Below are positions 1 through 9,363 of a stretch of 64,000 bases of DNA, piece after piece. Made by a program: the position numbers and the translations under genes. The DNA is taken from the NCBI GenBank assembly GCA_018266215.1, contig JAFEAV010000005.1, positions 80,162-144,161 of the forward strand, read 5' to 3'. The stretch is from Cyanobacteria bacterium SZAS LIN-3 (GTDB lineage: Bacteria; Cyanobacteriota; Vampirovibrionia; Obscuribacterales; Obscuribacteraceae). The notes beneath the pieces were generated by a model. The model saw nothing but the letters and a program-made list of their open reading frames with translations, was not told the origin of the DNA and made no database searches. Numbering within the stretch: the first letter of the stretch is position 1; every line of letters starts with the position of its first letter.

Positions 1-443
1 CACCGAGGGCGGTGCTGCAATATGCCAGTTTTGTGCCCAGTTATTTACTCGGGCATCAGGATGCTCCAGACAGTCGTGTGGCCGCCCTTGGCGATTTAGC
101 CGGGAAGAAAATCCTGGCCCTTTGTGGTATTGCCCGGCCGGAGGGATTTTTCAATTCGCTCTCCGCTCTGGGAGCGACTGTGGTGGACAAAATGGTCTAT
201 GCCGATCACCACTGGTTTGACTCCGGGGACCTCGCCGCCATAGAAGAGCGTTTTGCCCGCAGCTCAGCGGAATATCTTGTCACTACCGAGAAGGACATGG
301 TGCGTCTGCATCTTACCGCCGCCCTGGGTGCTAAGACTTTTGCCCTGATGCAAAGTCCCCTGTGGTTGAACGAGTCGGGCCAGGTCGAGGAAGAACCTTA
401 TATATTGAAAGTGCTGGAAGAAATGGCCGGTGCGCCGCAATGA
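1..443 (+). CDS. lpxK: Tetraacyldisaccharide 4'-kinase, C-terminal part (truncated by window edge)
   Basis: The reading frame is open from the left edge, so this is the last ~147 residues of a longer protein. LpxK phosphorylates the 4' position of the tetraacyldisaccharide lipid A precursor at the inner membrane. The visible part matches the family C-terminus: ALCGIARPEGF, then YADHHWF and VTTEKDMVRL, the usual order in LpxK. The stop codon overlaps the next start (ATGA), so it is translationally coupled to a GT9 glycosyltransferase, a sensible LPS partner. The N-terminal Walker A region lies outside the window. Family call is confident; the gene start cannot be seen. Confidence 0.9.
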   Translation, partial: PRAVLQYASFVPSYLLGHQDAPDSRVAALGDLAGKKILALCGIARPEGFFNSLSALGATVVDKMVYADHHWFDSGDLAAIEERFARSSAEYLVTTEKDMVRLHLTAALGAKTFALMQSPLWLNESGQVEEEPYILKVLEEMAGAPQ

Positions 444-1513
444 ACGCTGCGAAGAGGCCGGAGAGCAGATCCATTCTCGTTGTCCGTTACCGATTTATCG
501 GTGACACGATCCTCACTGTCCCCTTTTTGCGCAATTTGAGGGCGGCCTATCCAGACGCTCGCATCAGTGTGCTGGTCGGTCCCAAGAGCGGCGAGGTGCT
601 TGAGGGCTGTCCTTATGTGGATGAGCTCATCACCTACGATACGACCAGGTTTCATAAATACGACAGCGGCAAGGGCAAGACCCGCAGTTTTCTCTCCTAT
701 GTCCTGCAATTGCGCAAGCAAAAATTCGACACTGTCTATTTGCTCAAGCGATCTTTTTCTTCGGCTGCCCTGGCCTTTCTCATCGGAGCGCGGCGGCGCG
801 TCGGCTACGGCACCGAGGGCCGCGACTTTCTTCTGACCGACAGTGTGCCCTGGCGTAAAGACATACATGAGGTGGACTCGCTTTTGTCGGTACTCACCGC
901 CGTCGGCATACCCATCGATGACGGGCATCTGGAGGCCTTTCCCTCAGCCGCTGAAATCGCCGAAGTGGAGGCCATTGAGCCGCGCCTGCAAGCTGCCGCC
1001 GGCAAAAGTAGTGGTTTTGTCCTTATTCACGCCGCCGCCGCCCATCCGGACAAGCTTTATCCACTCGATAAATGGGTGCCGCTGGTCAAGCGCCTGCGTG
1101 AAGAGCTGCGCCTGGAGCCGGTCTTTTCCGGGGACAGTCAGGATATCGAGCTCTATAAAAATCTGGCTCAAATGTGCGGTCTGGAAAATCCCATCAGTCT
1201 GGCGGGCAGGCTTTCTCTGCGGCAGTCGATGGCCCTTTACAGCCGTATGAATCTGGCCGTTTGTGTCGACTCCGGGCCGGCCCATCTGGCCAGCGCCGCG
1301 GGCGTCCCTACTGTGGCCCTGTTTGGACCGACCGACCCGGTGCGCTGGCGACCCTACGGACCGATGCACGCAGCTGTCTATAAGGAAGAGCTGGCCTGTC
1401 GCCCCTGTCACTATCACAAGACTTGTCAGGATAGAGAATGTCTGACCGACCTGAGTCCTGACTTTGTCTTTGAGAAGTGCTTAAATGTATATGCCGGTGT
1501 TCCGAGGGGATAG
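440..1513 (+). CDS. Glycosyltransferase family 9 (ADP-heptose:LPS heptosyltransferase-like)
   Basis: 357 residues from the ATG at 440, which overlaps the lpxK stop as ATGA; a longer in-frame start at 362 would lie inside lpxK and is less likely. GT9 enzymes transfer heptose from ADP-heptose to the LPS inner core on the cytoplasmic side. Seen: N-terminal ILVVRYRFIGDTILTVPFL, typical of the first Rossmann strand, the HAAAAHPDKLYPLDKW segment, and the donor-binding CVDSGPAHLASAAGVPTVALFGPTDP near residues 275-300. A Cys-rich tail (CRPCHYHKTCQDRECL) is also common in GT9 proteins. A heptose kinase gene lies near 62 kb. Which heptosyltransferase (WaaC, WaaF or other) cannot be told. Confidence 0.88.
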   Translation: MNAAKRPESRSILVVRYRFIGDTILTVPFLRNLRAAYPDARISVLVGPKSGEVLEGCPYVDELITYDTTRFHKYDSGKGKTRSFLSYVLQLRKQKFDTVYLLKRSFSSAALAFLIGARRRVGYGTEGRDFLLTDSVPWRKDIHEVDSLLSVLTAVGIPIDDGHLEAFPSAAEIAEVEAIEPRLQAAAGKSSGFVLIHAAAAHPDKLYPLDKWVPLVKRLREELRLEPVFSGDSQDIELYKNLAQMCGLENPISLAGRLSLRQSMALYSRMNLAVCVDSGPAHLASAAGVPTVALFGPTDPVRWRPYGPMHAAVYKEELACRPCHYHKTCQDRECLTDLSPDFVFEKCLNVYAGVPRG

Positions 1514-1514
1514 G

Positions 1515-2372
1515 ATGCAATTTAAATTGAGCGAGCGGGAGAGTAAATCTGGTCATGTGCTGACCAAAATGTCTTTGCTGAGCGCCTTGCTTGTGGTCGT
1601 GGTCAGCGTGGACAGTCAGTCCGCCTTTGCAAAATCCGCCAAGAAGAAATTCCCCAAGGGCTTTGTCCATAACACCGCCGGTGATGGCGTGGCCGCCCCC
1701 GTGCCCCAGGCCTACAATAAAAACAAAGTGCCGATGTGGGTGCAATACGACCAGGGCGGACTTTATTATTACAATCGTGGCGATGTGGAAAAAGCACGTC
1801 AGTACTGGATGGCCGCGCTCAGACTGGCCGAGGCCGCCGTGCCGGCCGAACGGGCCAAGGGCCTGAGCGCCAAGACGGCTGAAGACTGCTGTCAGTTGAT
1901 TCATCACCTGGCATTTTTTGTTGCCGACGCCAAGTTTAAGCCCAAGTACGACTCCAGCTATTATGGTTCGGCGCTCAGCTCCTCGCACCCGGACAATGGA
2001 CGTGCGGTTTCCAATCCGGCTCAGTACAATCTAGACAATACCAAGGAAAGTCTCAGGCAGATGCAGGAAGACTGGGACTGGTATGAGCGCATTTGTAATT
2101 TTGCCGACCGCGCTATCGGCAAGCAGAGAGACTGCATGCGCCAGATCTACAATCAACGCTCGGTCTTTGAGCGCAAGATCATTATGACCAGGCAGACGGC
2201 GCAGGCTCTGGAACAGCAGCTGGGTGTTGATCCGGCGCATTCATCAATTGATATGCGACCGCTCAAATGGGGCGGCATACCCGGAGCCGGCAATCCCTTC
2301 AACGCGCCCAACTCCGATCCCACACCGATTGAACTGCGTGGTGGTGCCCGGCCCGAAACCTTGCGTCACTAG
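1515..2372 (+). CDS. Secreted protein of unknown function, TPR-like segment
   Basis: 285 residues from ATG 1515, preceded by a GAGGGGAT ribosome site; an upstream in-frame ATG at 1485 lies inside the GT9 gene. The N-terminus has a positively charged stretch, a hydrophobic segment (LLSALLVVVVSV) and an AFA-K type cleavage site, so export by Sec is likely. Residues ~75-105 (DQGGLYYYNRGDVEKARQYW) read like one tetratricopeptide repeat; the middle (~165-235) is rich in charged and aromatic residues and probably helical. It follows the lipid A/LPS pair by only 1 nt, so it may be co-transcribed and act in the envelope. No family recognised. Confidence 0.7.
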   Translation: MQFKLSERESKSGHVLTKMSLLSALLVVVVSVDSQSAFAKSAKKKFPKGFVHNTAGDGVAAPVPQAYNKNKVPMWVQYDQGGLYYYNRGDVEKARQYWMAALRLAEAAVPAERAKGLSAKTAEDCCQLIHHLAFFVADAKFKPKYDSSYYGSALSSSHPDNGRAVSNPAQYNLDNTKESLRQMQEDWDWYERICNFADRAIGKQRDCMRQIYNQRSVFERKIIMTRQTAQALEQQLGVDPAHSSIDMRPLKWGGIPGAGNPFNAPNSDPTPIELRGGARPETLRH

Positions 2373-2390
2373 ACTCCTCAATCAGCTTGA

Positions 2391-3017
2391 TTAAGGCGTC
2401 GGTGCTTTGAACAGTCCCTGACCTTCTATCAGTACGGGCAGTCCCCGCACCAGGCAGAAGAAGCAGGAAAAATAGACCATGCTCATCGCCACGGTCGGTG
2501 CCGCCGTATTGGCCAGGGTGCCTGTGTGGGCGGCGATGACTAAGCAAAACGCCAGGGCTTTGACCACGGCGTAGGTGAAGCGGCTGAAGTTTGATGCCAC
2601 CAGAAATTTACCCAGACCCGATTGCATCATAGTCTTGGCACCAAATGCGGTGAGCCCCTGTTCGCTTGCATGACTGCGCATGGCGTCAACGAAGGTGCCG
2701 CGCACCAGGAAGAGTAAGGGCACAAAGGCCGGTATCCACTGCAGGGCGCAAAAAACGATCCAGTAAGCCATCTCAACGCATCTGTCCCCGGCAATATCGA
2801 GGATGGCGCCAAACTTTGATGACTGATTTAATTTGCGGGCGAAATATCCGTCCAGGCCGTCGGCCCAGATAACAAAGACCGTCAGGCCGAAGGCCCACCA
2901 CAGAGTGCTGTCGTGGGCAGGCGTCTGGGGATTACTCTCAGCCACAAAAAGCAAGCTGAGAGTAATCAGGGCCAATACTACCCGTGCTACCGTGATGATA
3001 TTGGCGACGTTTACCAA
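2391..3017 (-). CDS. CDP-alcohol phosphatidyltransferase family protein
   Basis: 208-residue integral membrane protein carrying the CDP-alcohol phosphatidyltransferase signature D-x2-DG-x2-AR-x8-G-x3-D-x3-D: DGLDGYFARKLNQSSKFGAI followed by D and IAGDR (residues ~54-80). Such enzymes swap CMP of CDP-diacylglycerol for an alcohol such as glycerol 3-phosphate, making phospholipid. Several hydrophobic helices flank the motif. It starts 6 nt after the gyrB stop on the same strand, so it is probably co-transcribed with gyrB. PgsA is the default guess, but the sequence alone does not fix the acceptor alcohol. Confidence 0.85.
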   Translation of the reverse strand: MVNVANIITVARVVLALITLSLLFVAESNPQTPAHDSTLWWAFGLTVFVIWADGLDGYFARKLNQSSKFGAILDIAGDRCVEMAYWIVFCALQWIPAFVPLLFLVRGTFVDAMRSHASEQGLTAFGAKTMMQSGLGKFLVASNFSRFTYAVVKALAFCLVIAAHTGTLANTAAPTVAMSMVYFSCFFCLVRGLPVLIEGQGLFKAPTP

Positions 3018-3023
3018 TTTAAA

Positions 3024-5111
3024 CTAGACGTCCAGGTTGGCTACTTTATGCGCGTTCTGTTCGATGAATTCGCGTCTTGGTCCGACCGCTTCGCCCATGA
3101 GAAGGTCGAAGGTGTGGTCGGCTTCGGAAGCGTCATCGACGTTGACGCGTTTGAGGGTTCTGGTCTCCGGATTCATCGTCGTTTCCCAGAGCTGTTCGGG
3201 CATCATTTCGCCCAGACCCTTAAAGCGCTGGATGTCGGCTTTTTCACCCATTTCGGCCAGCACCGCTTCGAGCTTGTGCTCGTTGTAGCAGTACTCGATG
3301 CGCTTGCCTTTCTGTACTTTATACAGAGGCGGCTGGGCGATGTAGACGTATCCTTTTTCCACCACCGGTCGAGCATAGCGGAAGAAGAATGTGAGTAAGA
3401 GCGTACGGATGTGGCTGCCGTCTACGTCGGCGTCGGTCATGATGATGATTTTGTGATAGCGCAGTTTGCCGAGATCCAGATTTTGCGCATTGGGACGGAG
3501 CAAACCGGTTGATTTGTTGCCTTCCTCGTTGGTTTCGGTGACGGCCAGACCCAGAGCCTGGATCATCGCCTGCACTTCATTGTTGTCATAAATGCGGCTG
3601 GGCTGCACTCTTTCAACGTTGAGGATTTTGCCTCGCAGGGGCAAGATGGCCTGGAATGCGCGGTTGCGACCTTGCTTGGCGGAACCGCCGGCGGAGTCAC
3701 CTTCTACCAGATATATTTCGCATTTTTCGGGATCTTTGTCCGAGCAGTCAGCCAGTTTACCCGGCAGTCCGCCGCCGGACAGAGCCGATTGACGTCTGAC
3801 CAGAGTCTTGGCTTTGAGAGCCGCTTCACGGGCTTGCTTGGAGTTGAGGATCTTATTGAGGATGTCTTTGGCCGGTTTGGGATTCAATTCCAACCAGTCG
3901 GAGACGCGCTCGGCGGCGATACTCTGGACGATACCCTGCACTTCGCGGTTGCCCAGGCGTTGCTTTGTCTGTCCTTCAAATTGCGGGTCCGGTACTTTCA
4001 CCGAGATGATTGCCGTCAGGCCTTCGCGGATGTCTTCACCGGTAAATTTATCGTCGCTGTCCTTGAGGAAATTGGATTTCTTGGCATAGTCGTTGACGAT
4101 ACGTGTAAGAGCATTTCTGAAGCCGGTCTCGTGGGTACCGCCGTCATGCGTATTGATGTTGTTGACGAAGCTGTAGATCGACTCGGAATACTGGGTCGTC
4201 CACTGCAGCGAACATTCGCAGGTGACGTCCTCCGCTCTCTGTTCAAAGTAGATGGGCGGCTTGTGCAGGGTATCTCTCGTATCGTTGAGATATTCCACAT
4301 AGCTGGCGATGCCGCCTTCGTAATGGTAGGTTTCGGACTTTTCTTTGTCGTCGACCTTGGCGCGGTGATCCGTGAGAACGACCTTGAGACCTTTGTTGAG
4401 GAAGGCCATTTCGCGCAGTCTTGTGGCCAGGGTGTCCCATTCGAAAATGATCTTCAGGCGCTCGTTATCTTCATTGATATCGTGGAAAATCAGGTCATCG
4501 GGCCAGAAAGTAACTTTGGTGCCGCGCTCGTCGGTGGGGCCCAGTATTTGCAAATCGCCGTCTGCATTGCCGCGCAGATAGACTTGCTTGTGGATGCGAC
4601 CGTTGCGGTAGACTTCCACTTCCAGTCTTTCGGACAGAGCGTTTACAACTGAAGCGCCTACGCCGTGGAGACCGCCGGATACCTTATATCCGCCGCCGCC
4701 GAACTTACCGCCGGCGTGGAGAACGGTAAATACCGTTTCTACAGCGCTCTTGCCTGTTTTTTCTACAATGTCTGTCGGGATGCCGCGGCCGTTATCGCGC
4801 ACGGTGCAAGAATTGTCAGGATTGATCTGGACATCGATCTGGGTACAGTGACCGGCCAGGGCTTCATCGACGGCGTTGTCTACGATTTCCCAGACGAGAT
4901 GGTGGAGGCCCTTGGGACCGGTCGTACCGATATACATACCCGGTCGCATCCGGACCGCTTCCAGCCCCTCGAGAACGTCGATTGCCGAGGCGTTATAGTC
5001 GCCTTCGACCGGGGTGTTATCAATCTCCTGGGACTGATAGACCTTCTCTTTATCTTTTTCGTTACCGTCGTCTGGTACTGCTGCCACTGTTCCTGGTTCT
5101 TTCTTTGCCAT
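3024..5111 (-). CDS. gyrB: DNA gyrase subunit B
   Basis: 695 residues. GyrB powers negative supercoiling as the ATPase half of the A2B2 gyrase. The N-terminal GHKL ATPase domain shows [21 protein letters not shown] and [14 protein letters not shown]. The C-terminal TOPRIM part shows [15 protein letters not shown], the [10 protein letters not shown] segment and [19 protein letters not shown], ending with the family's QRFKGLGEM box. Length fits the short GyrB form without the ~165-residue insertion of E. coli. The N-terminal ~30 residues are charged, low-complexity and specific to this protein. ParE is the alternative paralogue, but gyrase is favoured by overall sequence and by the recF neighbour. 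Confidence 0.95.
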   Translation of the reverse strand: MAKKEPGTVAAVPDDGNEKDKEKVYQSQEIDNTPVEGDYNASAIDVLEGLEAVRMRPGMYIGTTGPKGLHHLVWEIVDNAVDEALAGHCTQIDVQINPDNSCTVRDNGRGIPTDIVEKTGKSAVETVFTVLHAGGKFGGGGYKVSGGLHGVGASVVNALSERLEVEVYRNGRIHKQVYLRGNADGDLQILGPTDERGTKVTFWPDDLIFHDINEDNERLKIIFEWDTLATRLREMAFLNKGLKVVLTDHRAKVDDKEKSETYHYEGGIASYVEYLNDTRDTLHKPPIYFEQRAEDVTCECSLQWTTQYSESIYSFVNNINTHDGGTHETGFRNALTRIVNDYAKKSNFLKDSDDKFTGEDIREGLTAIISVKVPDPQFEGQTKQRLGNREVQGIVQSIAAERVSDWLELNPKPAKDILNKILNSKQAREAALKAKTLVRRQSALSGGGLPGKLADCSDKDPEKCEIYLVEGDSAGGSAKQGRNRAFQAILPLRGKILNVERVQPSRIYDNNEVQAMIQALGLAVTETNEEGNKSTGLLRPNAQNLDLGKLRYHKIIIMTDADVDGSHIRTLLLTFFFRYARPVVEKGYVYIAQPPLYKVQKGKRIEYCYNEHKLEAVLAEMGEKADIQRFKGLGEMMPEQLWETTMNPETRTLKRVNVDDASEADHTFDLLMGEAVGPRREFIEQNAHKVANLDV

Positions 5112-5417
5112 AGGTGCTTATGATCCCAAAGGAGTGTCTTACGCCGACCTGCTAAAACATACAGAAGGGCCATGTTTGATATGCGATGAGTATCTTTTGG
5201 ATAGCTCAAAGGCGTATCTAAACCCTGAAGTCTGCACGACCTGGTTAGCTGGTCAGGCCTTCCAATTAACTAGCAAATTCTAGCACGGAAGGCTATTTCA
5301 TGCCCTTTTACAGTAGCAACTGACGACCCCTTGGGATAAAATCCCAGATAGTTATTTTGAAACTTATTTTCAGCTCGATTTTTGGTCGCTTAGCTCTTTT
5401 AAACATGGAATCATTCT
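5112..5417. promoter_or_regulatory. Divergent intergenic region between gyrB and ribF
   Basis: 306 bp without a gene. It must hold the promoters for gyrB (leftward) and ribF-recF (rightward). A short perfect hairpin (TGGGAT, loop AAA, ATCCCA) lies at 5332-5346, about 70 nt before ribF. The region is more AT-rich than its flanks. I do not see an FMN riboswitch, and no promoter boxes that I would assign with confidence. Confidence 0.4.
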
Positions 5418-6386
5418 TTGGAAATCTTCTTTCAGTCAAAACCCGGGCTCGTTGAGCGCTCAGCCGTTGCGCTTGGCTTCTTTGACGGGGTACACCCCGG
5501 CCATCAGGTTGTATTGAAAAAGGCTGTGGAGGAGGCCAGACGCCTGGGCTGCAAGGCCGGGGTCGTGACCTTCCGCGATCATCCCCGCGGCTTGATTCGC
5601 GGCAAGTCGCCTCTTTTGCTCACGGTTATCGAGCAGCGACTCGACCTTTTTGAGAGCATGGGCCTTGACGTGGCACTTGTCCTGACCTTTTCCGAAGAGC
5701 TCTGCCGCCTTTCCCCCCACGAATATGTGGATGATGTCCTCGTAGGCGCCATGGGCGCCAAATCCATCTCGGTCGGTCACAATCACCATTTTGGCCGCGA
5801 CCGCGAAGGCAACGCCGACTTGCTGCGCCAGTTTGGCCAGGAGCGTGACTTTGTAGTGCATGCCGCGCCTATGGTCTATGTGGAAAATCTGGAGGTCTCC
5901 TCCTCGCGCATCAGGCAACTGATTGAAGCCAAGGATATGGAGCTGGCCAATACGCTTCTATCCAGACCGTTCACAGTGCGTGGTGAGGTCGTGCAGGGGG
6001 CTCGCCGGGGGCGGATGCTGGGATTCCCCACCGCCAATCTCCTGCCTGCTTTCAATCAGCTCCTGCCGCCCGTAGGGGTTTATGCCGGTACGGCCAGGAT
6101 TGACGGCCCCTCCGGACCGCGTTTCCAGCCCGCCGTCATCAATATCGGCTTTCGTCCAACTTTTAACGGCAGTGAAGGCGAGGAAAAGACAGCCACAATC
6201 GAGGCGCATCTGCTCGACTTCAAAGGCGATCTATACGGACAGACAGTGGAGATAGGCTTCCTCAAATTTTTGCGCGACGAGCAAAAATTTGACGGTCTGG
6301 AAGCCCTGACTAACCAGATTGCTCAAGATTGCCAGGTTGCTCGTTGCTATCTGGATCAGTGCCTGGCAGACGCTTCCAGCTCCTGA
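5418..6386 (+). CDS. ribF: Bifunctional riboflavin kinase / FAD synthetase
   Basis: 322 residues. Makes FMN from riboflavin and then FAD from FMN. The N-terminal adenylyltransferase half shows GFFDGVHPGHQVVL, the nucleotidyl-transferase signature, plus VGHNHHFGRDREGN and the SSSRIRQLI motif. The C-terminal kinase half shows RRGRMLGFPTANL and PAVINIGFRPTFNG, followed by EAHLLDFKGDLYGQ. The in-frame start is a TTG at 5418; a nearby ATG at 5405 is out of frame. No clear ribosome site is visible. The gene ends 7 nt before the recF start, so the two are probably co-transcribed. Confidence 0.93.
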   Translation: MEIFFQSKPGLVERSAVALGFFDGVHPGHQVVLKKAVEEARRLGCKAGVVTFRDHPRGLIRGKSPLLLTVIEQRLDLFESMGLDVALVLTFSEELCRLSPHEYVDDVLVGAMGAKSISVGHNHHFGRDREGNADLLRQFGQERDFVVHAAPMVYVENLEVSSSRIRQLIEAKDMELANTLLSRPFTVRGEVVQGARRGRMLGFPTANLLPAFNQLLPPVGVYAGTARIDGPSGPRFQPAVINIGFRPTFNGSEGEEKTATIEAHLLDFKGDLYGQTVEIGFLKFLRDEQKFDGLEALTNQIAQDCQVARCYLDQCLADASSS

Positions 6387-6393
6387 GTTAAAC

Positions 6394-7611
6394 GTGCAAG
6401 TAAAAAAGATCACGGTCAAGAATTTCCGCAATTATCAAGACGCCTCTCTGGATCTCTCGGCGCGGCGCAATATCCTTATCGGTGAAAACGCCCAGGGCAA
6501 GACCAATTTGCTCGAAGCAATCGAAATCATCTCCAATGGTCGCTCCGACCGCGCCGCCAGTGACCGTGAACTGATCGCCAAAGGGCAGTCGGAGACAGTG
6601 ATTGAACTCATCTACGAGGCCCGGAGCATGCAGGGCATCAGTGAGACGGTTGCGCTGGTAATCAGTCAGGGTGAGCGTCTCAGTCGGCGGGTGAAAATCA
6701 ACGGTCTGCCCCAGAGTGCGCAAAATCGCCCCTCGGGCCGCGCCATATGCCGTTTGACGACGGTCAGTTTTAAAGCGCAGGATCTCAGTCTTTTGCGCGA
6801 CGGCCCCAAATACCGGCGCGACTGGCTTGATCTTCTGGCTCTCAAGCTTAAACCCGGACACAATGACCTGCTGACCAAGTACGAAAAGGTCGTGGCCCAG
6901 CGCAACCGCCTGCTCAAGTCCTTTTTTGAAAAGGGCCACCTGGCCGTCACCGACCAGGATGAGCTGAAAGTCTGGGATAAGCAACTTTCGTATTACGGCG
7001 CTCTGGTGATAAAGAGCCGGGTGGATGCGCTTGAAAGCGCCATCCCCGAGGCGGAGACTTTCCATGCCGGCATCTCCGGACTGCGCGAAAAGCTCAAATG
7101 CAATTACATCTTTCGCCAGAAAGAGGATGACGAAAGTCCAGCGGCTGATAAATCAATCGGCACGGCCGAAATTTTTGCCATGGAAGCAAAAGAACTGGCG
7201 CTGATAATTATGAAAAATCTGCGTCTGAGACGCTCGGAAGAAATCGCCAGACGTCAGACCCTGACCGGGCCGCATCGTGATGATGTGAGCTTTGATCTCA
7301 ATGACATGGCGGCCACCGCTTACGCATCCCAGGGGCAGCAAAGAAGTCTTGTCCTGGCCCTCAAACTGGCCGAGCTCAAGCTTGTCTCTCAAGTCCTGGA
7401 TGAGCCGCCCCTGCTGCTTCTTGACGATGTCCTGGCGGAGCTTGATCTATTGCGCCAGGGCACGCTTATGCAAATGGTCAGCGAGGATATGCAGACATTA
7501 ATTACCACCACGCACCTTAGCGGTTTTCGTCCGGAATGGGTTGCCGATGCCCAAATAGTCGAGGTTTCAGGTGGTACACTGCGACCACCGGTAACAAGCG
7601 AGATCGGATGA
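6394..7611 (+). CDS. recF: DNA replication and repair protein RecF
   Basis: 405 residues from GTG 6394, 7 nt after the ribF stop; a longer in-frame reading from 6319 would overlap ribF. RecF is an SMC-like ATPase that loads RecA at single-strand gaps with RecO and RecR. Seen: KKITVKNFRNYQDASLDL at the N-terminus, Walker A GENAQGKTNLLEA, the family motif LTGPHRDDVSF, signature ASQGQQRSLVLALKLAEL and Walker B PLLLLDDVLAELD. It is slightly longer than most RecF proteins (about 360-370). Proximity to gyrB is the classical gyrB/recF neighbourhood, although here the strands diverge. Confidence 0.93.
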   Translation: MQVKKITVKNFRNYQDASLDLSARRNILIGENAQGKTNLLEAIEIISNGRSDRAASDRELIAKGQSETVIELIYEARSMQGISETVALVISQGERLSRRVKINGLPQSAQNRPSGRAICRLTTVSFKAQDLSLLRDGPKYRRDWLDLLALKLKPGHNDLLTKYEKVVAQRNRLLKSFFEKGHLAVTDQDELKVWDKQLSYYGALVIKSRVDALESAIPEAETFHAGISGLREKLKCNYIFRQKEDDESPAADKSIGTAEIFAMEAKELALIIMKNLRLRRSEEIARRQTLTGPHRDDVSFDLNDMAATAYASQGQQRSLVLALKLAELKLVSQVLDEPPLLLLDDVLAELDLLRQGTLMQMVSEDMQTLITTTHLSGFRPEWVADAQIVEVSGGTLRPPVTSEIG

Positions 7612-7758
7612 TAAGAGGTAAATTGGGGTTAGTTAAATCTTGGTGCGGGTACATTAATATCGGTTAAACTCTTGCCCTCTCTCGCCAGTCCCCCTTAGTC
7701 CGCGTCCCCCTTCCTACTCTCAGTCCCCCATGATTTTTAAACCCCAAGGGCCCCACTC

Positions 7759-9336
7759 GTGTTTGCCGAGCATCTAGGCGAAGACATCGATAAAAAAGTT
7801 TGTCTGGAGTGTCAACGGCAGTTCACGGGTATTGTCGCGGCCTGTCCGCACGACGGTACGACTCTTGTCACGCTCGCTCGCGATCCGATGATCGGCACTT
7901 GCCTTATGGGCAAGTACGACATCATCGATGTCATCGGTCACGGTGGTATGGGTGTTGTCTACAAAGGGCGCCAGGTTTTGATGGAGCGCGTTGTCGCCAT
8001 CAAGATGCTGCAGTCGCAGCATATTGCCGATTCCATGAGCGTCAAGCGTTTCCACCAGGAAGGCAAAGCCTCCTCCAAGCTCAATCATCCGCACGTCATT
8101 ACAGTCTATGACTTCGGCGTCACGCCCACTACGGGCCAGCCCTTTATCGTCATGGACTTTTTGCACGGCATTTCGCTGGCAGACTTGATCAAAAATGAAA
8201 ATCAGGTTGGTGTCGAGCGTAGTATCAAAATTTTGTGTCAGTCCACCGATGCCCTCGACCATGCTCACCGCATGGGCGTCATCCACCGCGACTTGAAGCC
8301 CAGCAATATCATGCTCATCGATTATGAGGATGAGAAAGACTATGTCAAAGTAGTGGACTTTGGTGTAGCCAAGCTTATCACCGCCGGTGGTGAACAGCAG
8401 AAATTGACGCAGATGGGTGAAGTCTGCGGCAGCCCTGTTTATATGAGTCCGGAGCAGGTGCAGGGTCTGGAGCTCGATAATCGTTCTGATATTTATTCGA
8501 TGGGTGTGGTCATCTATGAGACCCTGACCGGCCGCCTGCCCATTCTCGGAAAGACCATGGTGGAAACCATGTCCAAGCACATTACCGAAATGCCGCCACG
8601 TTTTAACGAGATTCGCCCCGACCTCTATATACCGGAGCGTCTGGAAGCGGTTGTCTTCAAGGCCCTGGCTAAAAATCCCGCTGACCGTCATCAGACGATG
8701 GCCGAGCTGACCCGCGATCTTGACACCGCTATTCCGCGAGCCGGCAAAAGTCAGGTGCTGCGCACAGACTTCCCCACCATGCCGGACCTCTCCGGCAAGG
8801 CTGAAAAGGGCGGCAACCTGCTGTCGCGCATGAGTCTGATGCACTGGGTGATAGTCAGTGCCGCCGTGCTCCTCGTGATAGGCCTCGGTGTAGTGGCTGC
8901 TCTCAACAGCAAGCCTGCTGCTAAGACAAGTCTGCCCAACGTCAACAGTACTGCTGCTGCGACGACGACCAGTACCGGCACCACTGCCAGCACTTCGACG
9001 ACGACGCCACCGGCTCCAACGTCCGCTAATAAGGTGCCGCCGACCGCCACCACTGCGACAACGCCAAATCCTGGCGCCGCCACCACAACTACTTCGTCGC
9101 CATCATCGACCAGTCCGGCTAACCCACCTAAAGTTGCCGTCAGCAGCGAGCCACCCAAGCCCAAACCAAAACCACCGGCACCGCCTAGAGTGGCGCACAA
9201 ACCCAAACGGGTTGCTGCTCCCGTAGTCGAAGAAGATGTGCCGCACAGTGGAGCTGCCGCTGCCGCCGCCAGGCGCAATGCCGCCACGGCTTCTTCGGAT
9301 CCCTTCAAGAGTTTGCTTCGCTCGCGCGGTTATTAG
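7759..9336 (+). CDS. Membrane-anchored Ser/Thr protein kinase with N-terminal Cys motif
   Basis: 525 residues. A Hanks-type kinase domain spans ~50-330: glycine loop GHGGMGVVYKG, VAIK lysine, catalytic IHRDLKPSN, DFG in VVDFGVAK, and the CGSPVYMSPEQV activation segment. Before it, residues 15-31 hold CLEC and CPHD (Cys15, Cys18, Cys29, His31), a possible small zinc site. One transmembrane helix (~361-385) is followed by a long Thr/Ala/Pro tail that should lie outside the cytoplasm, then a KPKPKPPAPP stretch that may pass through the cell wall. No PASTA repeats. Start is GTG 7759. It is monocistronic; substrates unknown. Confidence 0.9.
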   Translation: MFAEHLGEDIDKKVCLECQRQFTGIVAACPHDGTTLVTLARDPMIGTCLMGKYDIIDVIGHGGMGVVYKGRQVLMERVVAIKMLQSQHIADSMSVKRFHQEGKASSKLNHPHVITVYDFGVTPTTGQPFIVMDFLHGISLADLIKNENQVGVERSIKILCQSTDALDHAHRMGVIHRDLKPSNIMLIDYEDEKDYVKVVDFGVAKLITAGGEQQKLTQMGEVCGSPVYMSPEQVQGLELDNRSDIYSMGVVIYETLTGRLPILGKTMVETMSKHITEMPPRFNEIRPDLYIPERLEAVVFKALAKNPADRHQTMAELTRDLDTAIPRAGKSQVLRTDFPTMPDLSGKAEKGGNLLSRMSLMHWVIVSAAVLLVIGLGVVAALNSKPAAKTSLPNVNSTAAATTTSTGTTASTSTTTPPAPTSANKVPPTATTATTPNPGAATTTTSSPSSTSPANPPKVAVSSEPPKPKPKPPAPPRVAHKPKRVAAPVVEEDVPHSGAAAAAARRNAATASSDPFKSLLRSRGY

Positions 9337-9363
9337 CATTAGTATCAGGATTAATAATAGACG

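Noticed and set aside
3672..4652. 326-codon plus-strand ORF opposite gyrB
   Set aside because: Antisense to conserved gyrB motifs; the translation has no family features.
5112..5417. FMN riboswitch before ribF
   Set aside because: The region shows only a short hairpin; the conserved multi-stem FMN aptamer elements are not visible.
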